The notes: generated by a model not told the origin, from the sequence alone. A stretch of DNA of 5,220 nucleotides from CAMDHY01 sp943372725 (GCA_943372725.1 CALRZT010000353.1:1-5220), one strand, 5' to 3'. Counted from the stretch's first letter, positions 1-5,220 are shown. Numbers and translations: made by a program.

Positions 1-33
1 GTGGCGGTTGCGGGACCGCGGTGCATAGCGCGC

Positions 34-63
34 GGCGCCGGAGCGATCAAGCCGCCCGGCGCC
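34..63 (-). terminator. GC-rich hairpin 18 nt after the polyprenyl synthase stop
   Basis: GGCGCCGG (34-41) and CCGGCGCC (56-63) form a perfect 8-bp inverted repeat. GCG (43-45) with CGC (53-55) extends it by 3 bp past one bulged base (42), leaving a 7-nt loop (46-52). In the synthase transcript it begins 18 nt after the stop codon. No U-run follows, so it is either a terminator lacking the classical tail or a 3'-end stabilising structure. The rest of 1-81 shows no gene. Confidence 0.45.
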
Positions 64-81
64 ACACGACGCGATGGCGCG

Positions 82-1098
82 TCAGTGCGTGCGCGACAGC
101 GTGAAGCCGACGACGTCGGCGAGCGCCCGGCGGAAGGGGGAGGGGGCGAGCCCGTCGAGGGCTTCGATCGCCGCCGTGCCGAAGCCGCGGGCGCGCTCGA
201 GCGTCGCCGTGATGGCGCCGTGGCGGGCGAGGTGGCCGATGGCGGTCTCGAGGTCGGCGTCGCGGACGTCGCCGTCCTCGATGCAGCGCCGCCAGAACGC
301 CCGCTCGTCCGGCGAGCCGGCGGCATAGGCGAGGATCACCGGGAGGGTGATCTTGCCCTCGCGCAGGTCGTCGCCGACGCGCTTGCCGAGCTTCTGGCTG
401 GAGCCGCCATAGTCCAGCGCGTCGTCGACGAGCTGGAAGGCGAGGCCGAGATTGAGGCCGTAGGCGGAGAAGGCGGCGCGCTCGGCCGCTCCGGCGCCGG
501 CGACGACCGGGCCGACCTCGGCGGCGGCGGCGAACAGCACCGCCGTCTTCGCCCGCACGACGGCGAGGTAGGTCGCCTCGTCGGTCTTCAGGTCCTTGGC
601 GGCGTCGAGCTGCATCACCTCGCCCTCGGCGATCACCGCCGCGGCGCTGGAGAGAATGTCGAGGGCGGTGAGCGAGCCGACCTCCACCATCATCTTGAAG
701 GCCTGGCCGAGCAGGAAGTCGCCGACGAGCACGCTCGCCTGGTTGCCCCACACCATGCGTGCCGCCGGCTTGCCGCGGCGAAGGTCGCTCTCGTCGACGA
801 CGTCGTCGTGGAGCAGCGTGGCGGTGTGCATGAACTCCACCGAGGCGGCGAGCTTGATGTGGCCCTCGCCCGGATAGTCGAAGTGAGCGGCGCTCGCGAG
901 CGTCAGCATCGGCCGAAGCCGCTTGCCGCCCGACGAGATCAGGTGGTTGGCCACCTCCGGGATCATCTGGACGTCGGAGCCCGTGCGCGACAGGATCATC
1001 GCGTTGACGCGCGCCATGTCGGCGGCGGTGAGCCGGACGAGATCGTCGATCCCCGTATCGTCGGCCGCGCGCTCCGCGACCGGCTGGGCCAAAGCCAC
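82..1098 (-). CDS. ispB: Long-chain polyprenyl diphosphate synthase (octaprenyl/decaprenyl), GTG start
   Basis: This enzyme adds IPP units head-to-tail to an allylic diphosphate to make the C40 or C50 chain that is attached to 4-hydroxybenzoate in ubiquinone synthesis. The 338-residue length is normal for the family. Visible landmarks are GGKRLRP (57-63), the first Asp-rich motif DDVVD (98-102), the second Asp-rich motif DDALD (225-229) and GDDLREGKITLP (242-253). The residue five before the first motif is Ala93; a small residue there is typical of long-chain enzymes. The GTG at 1098 is chosen because GGGAGAG lies 6 nt upstream and a promoter lies just beyond. A GTG at 1182 would add 28 residues, but it lies upstream of that promoter. 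Alphaproteobacteria usually make Q10, so the product may be decaprenyl rather than octaprenyl diphosphate; sequence alone does not settle this. Function is confident, chain length is not. Confidence 0.95.
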   Translation of the reverse strand: MALAQPVAERAADDTGIDDLVRLTAADMARVNAMILSRTGSDVQMIPEVANHLISSGGKRLRPMLTLASAAHFDYPGEGHIKLAASVEFMHTATLLHDDVVDESDLRRGKPAARMVWGNQASVLVGDFLLGQAFKMMVEVGSLTALDILSSAAAVIAEGEVMQLDAAKDLKTDEATYLAVVRAKTAVLFAAAAEVGPVVAGAGAAERAAFSAYGLNLGLAFQLVDDALDYGGSSQKLGKRVGDDLREGKITLPVILAYAAGSPDERAFWRRCIEDGDVRDADLETAIGHLARHGAITATLERARGFGTAAIEALDGLAPSPFRRALADVVGFTLSRTH

Positions 1099-1104
1099 GC
1101 TCAA

Positions 1105-1111
1105 CTCTCCC
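1105..1111 (-). promoter_or_regulatory. Ribosome binding site of the polyprenyl synthase gene
   Basis: Minus-strand GGGAGAG followed by a 6-nt spacer and then GTG at 1098. This site decides the start in favour of 1098 over the in-frame GTG at 1182. Confidence 0.75.
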
Positions 1112-1133
1112 GATTTGCCTTCGTCGTGCGGGA

Positions 1134-1162
1134 GGATAGGGAGTAGGGCGGGGCGCGACAAG
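1134..1162 (-). promoter_or_regulatory. Predicted sigma70-type promoter of the polyprenyl synthase gene
   Basis: Read on the minus strand, CTTGTC (1162-1157) and CTATCC (1139-1134) are separated by exactly 17 bases. Against the alphaproteobacterial consensus CTTGAC-N17-CTATAT this is 5/6 and 4/6. Transcription would begin near 1127, giving a leader of about 29 nt that contains the Shine-Dalgarno site and ends at the GTG at 1098. The match and the geometry support each other, but no experiment is implied. Confidence 0.6.
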
Positions 1163-1168
1163 GGACGC

Positions 1169-1188
1169 GCGGCGGCGCGCACCGCCGC
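1169..1188. repeat. 7-bp inverted repeat upstream of the synthase promoter
   Basis: GCGGCGG (1169-1175) and CCGCCGC (1182-1188) are perfect inverted copies around a 6-base spacer, CGCGCA. The repeat ends 6 bases upstream of the synthase -35 element and lies about 40 bases before the DUF2007 start. It could be an operator or part of a leader, but in DNA this rich in G+C such a repeat may arise by chance. Confidence 0.35.
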
Positions 1189-1201
1189 ATCGACACAGTG
1201 T

Positions 1202-1220
1202 GGCCCGGCGCGGACGGGCC
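1202..1220 (+). repeat. Hairpin immediately upstream of the DUF2007 ribosome binding site
   Basis: GGCCCG (1202-1207) and CGGGCC (1215-1220) form a perfect 6-bp stem with a 7-nt loop. It ends one base before the GGAGG site at 1222. It would keep the leader folded just upstream of the ribosome site without covering it. A regulatory role is not shown. Confidence 0.35.
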
Positions 1221-1221
1221 C

Positions 1222-1226
1222 GGAGG
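1222..1226 (+). promoter_or_regulatory. Ribosome binding site of the DUF2007 gene
   Basis: GGAGG with a 4-nt spacer to the ATG at 1231. The spacing is slightly short but the core is a full match to the anti-Shine-Dalgarno. It supports the ATG over the upstream GTG at 1198. Confidence 0.7.
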
Positions 1227-1230
1227 ACGG

Positions 1231-1458
1231 ATGGAAGAGATCCTGCGGACCAACGACCCGGCGACGCTCTCCTTCGCCGAGGCGCTGCTCAAGGAGGCGT
1301 CGATCGGCTACGCCGTGCTCGACACCAACATGAGCGTGCTGGAGGGCTCGCTCGGCATCCTGCCGCGCCGGGTCGTCGTCCAGCGGGATCGGGCGGCGCA
1401 GGCACGTGCCATCCTGTCGGAGGCGGGGCTCGGCGGCGAGCTCGCGCCGGTGCGGTGA
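1231..1458 (+). CDS. DUF2007 domain protein (putative signal-transducing protein family)
   Basis: A 75-residue cytoplasmic protein with no signal peptide or membrane segment. It matches the remembered pattern of alphaproteobacterial DUF2007 proteins: an N-terminal MEEILRTND, a helix with SFAEALLKE (14-22), the conserved core LDTNMSVLEGSLGILPRR (30-47), then a short VVV strand and a final helix. This gives a small alpha/beta fold. The biochemical role of the family is not established; 'signal transducing' is only a database label. The ATG at 1231 is supported by GGAGG at 1222-1226, 4 nt upstream; an in-frame GTG at 1198 has no comparable site. Its stop overlaps the start of the methyltransferase gene (GTGA), so the two are almost certainly cotranscribed and translationally coupled. 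Confidence 0.88.
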   Translation: MEEILRTNDPATLSFAEALLKEASIGYAVLDTNMSVLEGSLGILPRRVVVQRDRAAQARAILSEAGLGGELAPVR

Positions 1459-2252
1459 CGACGGCGGTGGCGGGCGGCGCGGTGCCGGAGACGACGACGG
1501 ATCTCCTGCTCGGCGGCCGCTTCGCCGTGGTGCAGCCGGCGCGCGGCCATCACCGCGCCGGCACCGACGCGCTGCTGCTCGCCGCCGCGGTGCCGACGGA
1601 CGTGCGCGGCCTCGTCGTCGACCTCGGCGCCGGCTGCGGCACGGCGGGGCTGGCCGTGGCCGCGCGCTGCACGGCGGCGACGGTGGCGCTGGTGGAGCGG
1701 GAGCCGGTGCTGGCCCACCTCGCCCGCGCGGCGCTGACCTTGACGGAAAACGCCGGCTTCGCCGACCGCGTCGCCGTGGTGGAGGCCGACATCGGCGCGC
1801 CGGAGGCGGAGCGGGTGGCGGCGGGCCTCGCGCGGGGCGGGGCGAGCCATGTGATCCTCAACCCGCCGTTCCATGTCCCGGGCGCCGTGCGCGCCTCGCC
1901 GGCGGCCGGCCGCGCCGCCGCCCATGTGCTGGCGCCGGAGGGGCTGGAGCGCTGGCTCAGGACGGCGGCGTGGGCGCTGGCGCCGGGCGGCGTCGTCGCG
2001 GCGATCTTTCCCGCCGACGGGCTCGACCGGCTGCTGGCGGCTCTCGAGGGCCGCTTCGGGGCGGTGGCGATCCGGCCGGTGCACCCGCGCGCCGGGGCGC
2101 CGGCGATCCGCGTCGTCGTGCGGGCCGGCCTCGGCAGCCGCGGGCCGATGAAGCTCTGCGACCGGCTGGTGCTGCATGCCGGCACGGGATCGGCGTGGAC
2201 GGCGGAGGCGGAGGCGATTTTTCGCGACGCGGCGCCGCTGGCCTTCGCCTGA
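1455..2252 (+). CDS. Class I SAM-dependent methyltransferase, TrmN6/YfiC-like (COG4123)
   Basis: A predicted 265-residue methyltransferase. An N-terminal segment, DLLLGGRFAVVQPARGHHRA (16-35) followed by GTDALLLAA (36-44), resembles the lead-in of the TrmN6/YfiC group. Next come the SAM-binding glycine motif VVDLGAGCGTAGL (54-66), an acidic residue at the end of strand 2 (VEREP, 80-84), and the catalytic motif NPPF (136-139), which marks amino-group methylation of adenine N6 or glutamine N5. A C-terminal GSRGPMKL (227-234) recalls the conserved GSRAPL-type segment of alphaproteobacterial homologues. E. coli TrmN6 makes m6A37 in tRNA1(Val); whether this protein has the same substrate is inference, so no symbol is given. 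The GTG at 1455 overlaps the upstream TGA. GTGs at 1467 and 1482 are possible alternative starts, and no strong Shine-Dalgarno separates them. Confidence 0.9.
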   Translation: MTTAVAGGAVPETTTDLLLGGRFAVVQPARGHHRAGTDALLLAAAVPTDVRGLVVDLGAGCGTAGLAVAARCTAATVALVEREPVLAHLARAALTLTENAGFADRVAVVEADIGAPEAERVAAGLARGGASHVILNPPFHVPGAVRASPAAGRAAAHVLAPEGLERWLRTAAWALAPGGVVAAIFPADGLDRLLAALEGRFGAVAIRPVHPRAGAPAIRVVVRAGLGSRGPMKLCDRLVLHAGTGSAWTAEAEAIFRDAAPLAFA

Positions 2253-2261
2253 CGCGGGCCC

Positions 2262-2277
2262 GCCCTCCGGCCAGGGC
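2262..2277. repeat. Small inverted repeat in the convergent gap
   Basis: GCCCT (2262-2266) and AGGGC (2273-2277) form a 5-bp stem with a 6-base loop, next to a 10-bp palindrome GCGGGCCCGC (2254-2263). Both sit in the 51-base gap between the converging methyltransferase and ispE genes, where a two-way terminator would be expected. There is no T-run on either strand, so a terminator role is only a weak suggestion. Confidence 0.25.
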
Positions 2278-2303
2278 TCGAGCGGCAGGCGGTGGGCAGT
2301 GCC

Positions 2304-3266
2304 TCAGCCGGGCGCGTCGAGCGGGGCGGCGGCGACCCACCATGGCCGGCCGAGGCCGGTGATGCGGGCTTCGACGCGGCCGGCAGACGCCGCGTCCCTG
2401 GTCAGCGCGAACACCGTCGCCCCGGAGCCGGACAGCCGCGCCAGCACCACCTCCGGGTCGGCCGACAGCGCGGCGAGCACGTCGGCGATAACCGGCGCGA
2501 CGGTGATCGCCGCGGACTGGAGGTCGTTGCGGCCCCGCCGCAGCCAGGCGGCGAGGGCGGCGGCGTCCGTGAAGCCGGCGGGTAGCGGCGGCAGCGGCGG
2601 ATTGTCCCGGCGCGCGAGGATCGAGAACACCGCCGGCGTCGGCACCGCGACGCCCGGGTTCACCAGCACGATGCCGGCGGCAGGCAAGGCGACGAAGCGG
2701 TCGACGACATCGCCGATGCCGATGGCGCGCAGCGGCCGGGCGTGCACGCACATGGCGACATCGGCGCCGAGCGGGCGGCCCAACTCGGCGAGGCGGTCGG
2801 GGTCGAGGCCGAGCCGCCACAGCCGGTCGAGGGCACGCAGCGTCGCGGCGGCATCCGACGACCCACCGCCGAGGCCGGCGGCGACGGGCAGCGCCTTGGT
2901 GAGCCGGATATAGGCGGCTCCGAGCCGGTTCGCGGTCGGCGCTGCACCGCCCGACGCATCCGGTCCGGTGCCGAGGGCGCTTGCTGGCGCGTCCGCGGCC
3001 TCTCCGGTGACGGCGGCGAGGCGGGCGGCGGCGCGCAGAACAAGGTTGTCGGGACCGGTCGGGACAGCGGCGGCGAATGGGCCGTCGACGGTGAGGGTCG
3101 AGCCCTCGCCATCACCGGCCGCCGTCACCACGATGGTGTCGGCGATCGGCGGGAAGGCGACGAGGGTGTCGAGGGTGTGGAAGCCGTCGGCGCGCCGGCC
3201 GGTGACGTGGAGGGCGAGGTTGACCTTGGCCCGCGCCGGTTCGTTCACCGGTGCGGGAAGGGCCAC
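2304..3266 (-). CDS. ispE: 4-diphosphocytidyl-2-C-methyl-D-erythritol kinase (IspE)
   Basis: A GHMP-family kinase that phosphorylates CDP-ME at the 2-hydroxyl with ATP, in the MEP pathway to IPP and DMAPP. Visible motifs are the substrate-binding N-terminus AKVNLALHV (13-21), DGFH (27-30, usually DGYH), the ATP-binding loop LPVAAGLGGGSSDAA (126-140), the catalytic Asp169 in LGADV (equivalent to Asp141 of E. coli IspE) and the third GHMP motif LSGSGAT (278-284). The 320 residues exceed the usual 280-300, mainly because of an Ala/Gly/Pro-rich stretch at about 89-117, just before the ATP loop. The GTG at 3266 is chosen for its upstream GGAGG (10 nt spacer) and its position shortly before the conserved AKVNL. 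A GTG at 3248 is an alternative without a visible Shine-Dalgarno. The gene follows the TPR gene in the same direction and is probably in one operon with it. Confidence 0.95.
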   Translation of the reverse strand: MALPAPVNEPARAKVNLALHVTGRRADGFHTLDTLVAFPPIADTIVVTAAGDGEGSTLTVDGPFAAAVPTGPDNLVLRAAARLAAVTGEAADAPASALGTGPDASGGAAPTANRLGAAYIRLTKALPVAAGLGGGSSDAAATLRALDRLWRLGLDPDRLAELGRPLGADVAMCVHARPLRAIGIGDVVDRFVALPAAGIVLVNPGVAVPTPAVFSILARRDNPPLPPLPAGFTDAAALAAWLRRGRNDLQSAAITVAPVIADVLAALSADPEVVLARLSGSGATVFALTRDAASAGRVEARITGLGRPWWVAAAPLDAPG

Positions 3267-3372
3267 CCCGGCAGCGCCTCCGGCCGGACCCGCGGCCGGG
3301 CCGGGACCCGGATGTCGCCCGGGCGGCGGCGCGAAGCGACCCGCCCCGCCGTCCCGTGCCGGGTCGTCCACC
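3267..3372 (-). other. Intercistronic spacer between the TPR gene and ispE
   Basis: This 106-base spacer holds no gene. It carries GC-rich inverted repeats: GGGCGG (3321-3326) with CCGCCC (3341-3346), enclosing an inner CGC-gaa-GCG stem (3330-3338); the near-palindrome CCGGGACCCGG (3301-3311); and CCGGCC/GGCCGG (3280-3299), which borders the ispE ribosome site. A near-direct repeat is also present, GGCCGGACCCG (3282-3292) and GGCCGGGACCCG (3299-3310). No U-run and no convincing promoter were seen, so read-through from the TPR gene into ispE is the simplest reading. Confidence 0.4.
3277..3281 (-). promoter_or_regulatory. Probable ribosome binding site of ispE
   Basis: Minus-strand GGAGG with a 10-nt spacer to the GTG at 3266. 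The spacer is longer than ideal. The first two bases (3281-3280) also fall in a predicted 6-bp stem, CCGGCC/GGCCGG (3280-3285 with 3294-3299), so access to the site could depend on folding. Confidence 0.5.
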
Positions 3373-5217
3373 TCAGTTCGGCGCGGCGGCGGGGGCCGGC
3401 TGCTGGCCGCCCGCATCGGCGGCGGTGGCCGGCGTCGGCGGCGGCAGGCCCTTCTCGAGCTTGGCGAGGATCTTTTCGAGCTCTGCCGGCTCGGGCTTGC
3501 TGTCGCGGGCGTGCGACCACTGGAAGCGGGCCTCGAGCTTGCGGCCGACCATCCAGTAGGCGTCGCCGAGATGGTCGTTGATGACGGGGTCGTTCGGCAT
3601 CATCTCGACCGCGCGCTCGAGCTCCGCGACGGCCTCCTCGTAGCGGCCGAGGCGGAAATAGGCCCAGCCGAGGCTGTCGACGATGTAGCCGTCGGTGGGG
3701 CGCAGATCGACCGCCTTCTGCACCATCTCGAGAGCCTGGTCGAGGTTGCGGCCCATGTCGATCCAGCTGTAGCCGAGATAGTTCAGCACCAGCGGCTGGT
3801 CGGGAGAGAGCTCGAGGGCGCGCTGGAAGTCGGCCTCGGCCTTCTCCCACTGCTTCGAGCGCTCGTAGGAGATGCCGCGCTGGTAGAACAGGGTCCAGTG
3901 GCGGCGGTCCGGCGCCTTCACGCTGTCGATGCCGAGGGTGTAGGCGGCCGCCGCCTCGGCGAAGAGATCGCGCGAGCGCAGCACGCTGCCGAGCGCCACC
4001 ACGGCCTCGAGATCGCTCGGGTCCTCCTTGACCAGCGCGTCGAGCACCGACCGCGCCTCGTCGGCCCGCTCCAGGGCATTGAGGTTGAGGCCGAGCTGGG
4101 TGCGGGCGTCTCGCGACAGCGGCGAGGTCGGCGGGATCGTCTCGAGGATCTCGACCGCCTCCTCCGACTGTTCGAGCCGCTCGTGCAGCCCGGCGAGCGC
4201 CATCGCGGCGAGGCCAGACTTGGGCTCGAGCAGCAGCGCCAGCTGCAGGTAGGCGGCGGCGATCTCCTCGCTGCCCTCCCGCGAGATCGCCGTGCCGAGC
4301 GCGAACAGCGCCTCGGCGACGCCGGCCTGCGGGCTTTCCACCAGCGGCGGCGGCGTCCGCCCGGCGGCGATCTCCTCCTTCAGCGTGGTGATGATCGGAT
4401 GGGTGCCGACGGTCGCCGTGTAGCGGTCGAGGACGCCCGCGGCCTCCTTCGCGGCGCCGTCGCGGGCGAGGGTGCGGGCATAGGCGTCGACGATGCGCAG
4501 CATCGACGGCTCGTTGTCGTAGGCGACGGCGAGCCGGCGGCGCGCCTCGGCGTGATCGCCGAGATAGTCGGCGATGATGCCGCCGTGGAAGGTGGTGAAG
4601 GCGGTGTAGAGGTCGGGCCCGCGCAGCGTGTCGAGGCGGTTCAGCGCGGCGGCGCGGTCGCCCTCGGCGGCGTAGGTCCAGGCGCCGACGAGGGCGGCGG
4701 TGAGATCGGCGAGCGGCCCGCGGGCGTGCTCGCCGACGACCTTGCGGGCGGCGGCGGTGTCGCCGCGCTGGAGGTCGAGCACCGCCTGGGCGAGGCCGGC
4801 GAGGCGGTTGGTATCGGCGCGCGGCGGCAGCCGCTCGGCCAGCGCTGCGGCCTCCTCGATGTCGCCGCTCGCGAGCGCCAGCGTGAACGCGCGCTCGATC
4901 AGCTGCGGATTGTCGGGATCGTCCGCCAGGGCTTCCTTGTAGAACTCCGCGCCAGCGGCCATGTCGCGGGCGGAGCCCGCGAGCCGGGCGGCGAGATAGT
5001 TGCCGGACAGCGACGTCGATCCCGGCAACACGATACGGATCGCGGCCGGATCGGCCTCGGCGGTGGCCGCCGCCGGGGTGAGGGCGGCGAGCACCATCGC
5101 CAGCGCCACTCCCGGCGCGCAGGACCGGAGGACGATCCGGCGGGGAGCCGGGGCGGAGCGCGGGCCGAGGGCCCGATCGGTGCGAATGGGCGTCATCCCG
5201 GCAGGATGGCGCGCCAT
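3373..5217 (-). CDS. Exported tetratricopeptide-repeat protein
   Basis: A 614-residue protein with a Sec-type signal peptide and then mostly helical TPR repeats. The n-region is Arg-rich (RR at 26-27), the hydrophobic core spans about 35-50, and cleavage is likely after ATA (51-53). Cys33 lies before the hydrophobic core, so it is not a lipobox. Repeat-like units begin near 70 (LSGNYLAARLA). The clearest TPRs are four in tandem at about 441-474, 475-508, 509-543 and 544-577, with the family-like segments LNYLGYSWIDMGR, DSLGWAYFRLGRYEEAV and NDHLGDAYWMVGR. The C-terminus (587-614) is a Pro/Ala/Gln low-complexity tail. A periplasmic scaffold role is inferred from export and TPRs; no partner can be named. 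The ATG at 5217 is 3 bases from the window edge, so its ribosome site cannot be seen. An ATG at 5196 would give 607 residues and a shorter n-region. Confidence 0.88.
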   Translation of the reverse strand: MARHPAGMTPIRTDRALGPRSAPAPRRIVLRSCAPGVALAMVLAALTPAAATAEADPAAIRIVLPGSTSLSGNYLAARLAGSARDMAAGAEFYKEALADDPDNPQLIERAFTLALASGDIEEAAALAERLPPRADTNRLAGLAQAVLDLQRGDTAAARKVVGEHARGPLADLTAALVGAWTYAAEGDRAAALNRLDTLRGPDLYTAFTTFHGGIIADYLGDHAEARRRLAVAYDNEPSMLRIVDAYARTLARDGAAKEAAGVLDRYTATVGTHPIITTLKEEIAAGRTPPPLVESPQAGVAEALFALGTAISREGSEEIAAAYLQLALLLEPKSGLAAMALAGLHERLEQSEEAVEILETIPPTSPLSRDARTQLGLNLNALERADEARSVLDALVKEDPSDLEAVVALGSVLRSRDLFAEAAAAYTLGIDSVKAPDRRHWTLFYQRGISYERSKQWEKAEADFQRALELSPDQPLVLNYLGYSWIDMGRNLDQALEMVQKAVDLRPTDGYIVDSLGWAYFRLGRYEEAVAELERAVEMMPNDPVINDHLGDAYWMVGRKLEARFQWSHARDSKPEPAELEKILAKLEKGLPPPTPATAADAGGQQPAPAAAPN

Positions 5218-5220
5218 GCG

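Noticed and set aside
1115..1142. Plus-strand TTGCCT ... TAGGGA as a promoter for the DUF2007 gene
   Set aside because: The -10 part matches the consensus at only two positions and the spacer is 16 bases; too weak to call.
1..1146. Plus-strand open frame of 381 codons across the whole synthase gene
   Set aside because: It is antisense to a gene with clear family motifs, its product is Gly/Ala/Arg-rich with no recognisable domain, and stop-free antisense frames are expected at this G+C content.
1308..2177. Minus-strand open frame of 289 codons opposite the methyltransferase
   Set aside because: It is Arg/Ala/His-rich and motif-free, while the plus-strand frame has the SAM motif and NPPF.
2254..2263. 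GCGGGCCCGC as a hairpin terminator
   Set aside because: It is a palindrome without a loop and without a T-run, so it cannot form a usual terminator hairpin on its own.
3264..3416. N-terminal extension of IspE back to position 3416
   Set aside because: The extra 50 residues are Pro/Gly/Arg-rich, overlap the TPR gene stop, and are absent from the family; GTG at 3266 with GGAGG is a better start.
2742..3581. Plus-strand open frame of 279 codons opposite ispE and the end of the TPR gene
   Set aside because: It crosses two real genes and the spacer between them, has low-complexity composition and no recognisable motif; a GC-rich shadow.
3245..3850. Second minus-strand frame of 201 codons at the end of the TPR gene
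   Set aside because: It is a +1/-1 shadow of the TPR frame, Arg/Pro-rich with no domain. The TPR frame continues intact to its own stop, so there is no frameshift.
1..5220. Mobile element, CRISPR array, tRNA/rRNA, toxin-antitoxin or defence cassette
   Set aside because: No transposase or integrase, no spaced repeats, no tRNA-like cloverleaf, and no unassigned gene-sized region: all five genes are explained and the largest gap is 132 bases.

Overview
This is a very GC-rich window (more than 70% G+C by inspection) with five protein-coding genes, all of housekeeping type, packed with little space between them. Gene content and protein sequence point to an alphaproteobacterium, probably of the Hyphomicrobiales (Rhizobiales). 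The long-chain polyprenyl diphosphate synthase, the DUF2007 protein and the COG4123-type methyltransferase all read like alphaproteobacterial members of their families. This lineage call comes from remembered family sequences, not from a search.

Layout from left to right: (1) 82-1098, minus strand, a trans-polyprenyl diphosphate synthase (IspB-like; octaprenyl or decaprenyl) that makes the ubiquinone side chain. A GC-rich hairpin lies just past its stop. (2) 1099-1230, a divergent promoter region with a good alphaproteobacterial-type promoter and Shine-Dalgarno site for the synthase. (3) 1231-1458, plus strand, a 75-residue DUF2007 protein. (4) 1455-2252, plus strand, a class I SAM-dependent methyltransferase of the TrmN6/YfiC (COG4123) type, joined to the DUF2007 gene by a GTGA stop/start overlap. 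(5) 2304-3266, minus strand, ispE (CDP-ME kinase of the MEP pathway), converging on the methyltransferase across 51 bases. (6) 3373-5217, minus strand, a secreted (probably periplasmic) TPR-repeat protein about 106 bases upstream of ispE and probably cotranscribed with it. Its start lies at the right edge of the window.

Two of the genes act in the same metabolic branch. IspE helps make the C5 units IPP and DMAPP, and the IspB-like enzyme polymerises IPP into the quinone tail. The methyltransferase probably modifies RNA or protein. The roles of the DUF2007 and TPR proteins are not known from sequence. Three of the five genes (the synthase, the methyltransferase and ispE) appear to use GTG starts.

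I found no mobile element, CRISPR array, tRNA, rRNA, toxin-antitoxin pair or defence-like cassette. The long open frames opposite the real genes are what very GC-rich coding DNA produces. The points worth a second look are modest: the start and promoter of the synthase gene, a low-complexity insertion inside IspE, the hairpins around gene boundaries, the coupled DUF2007-methyltransferase pair, and the TPR-ispE linkage.
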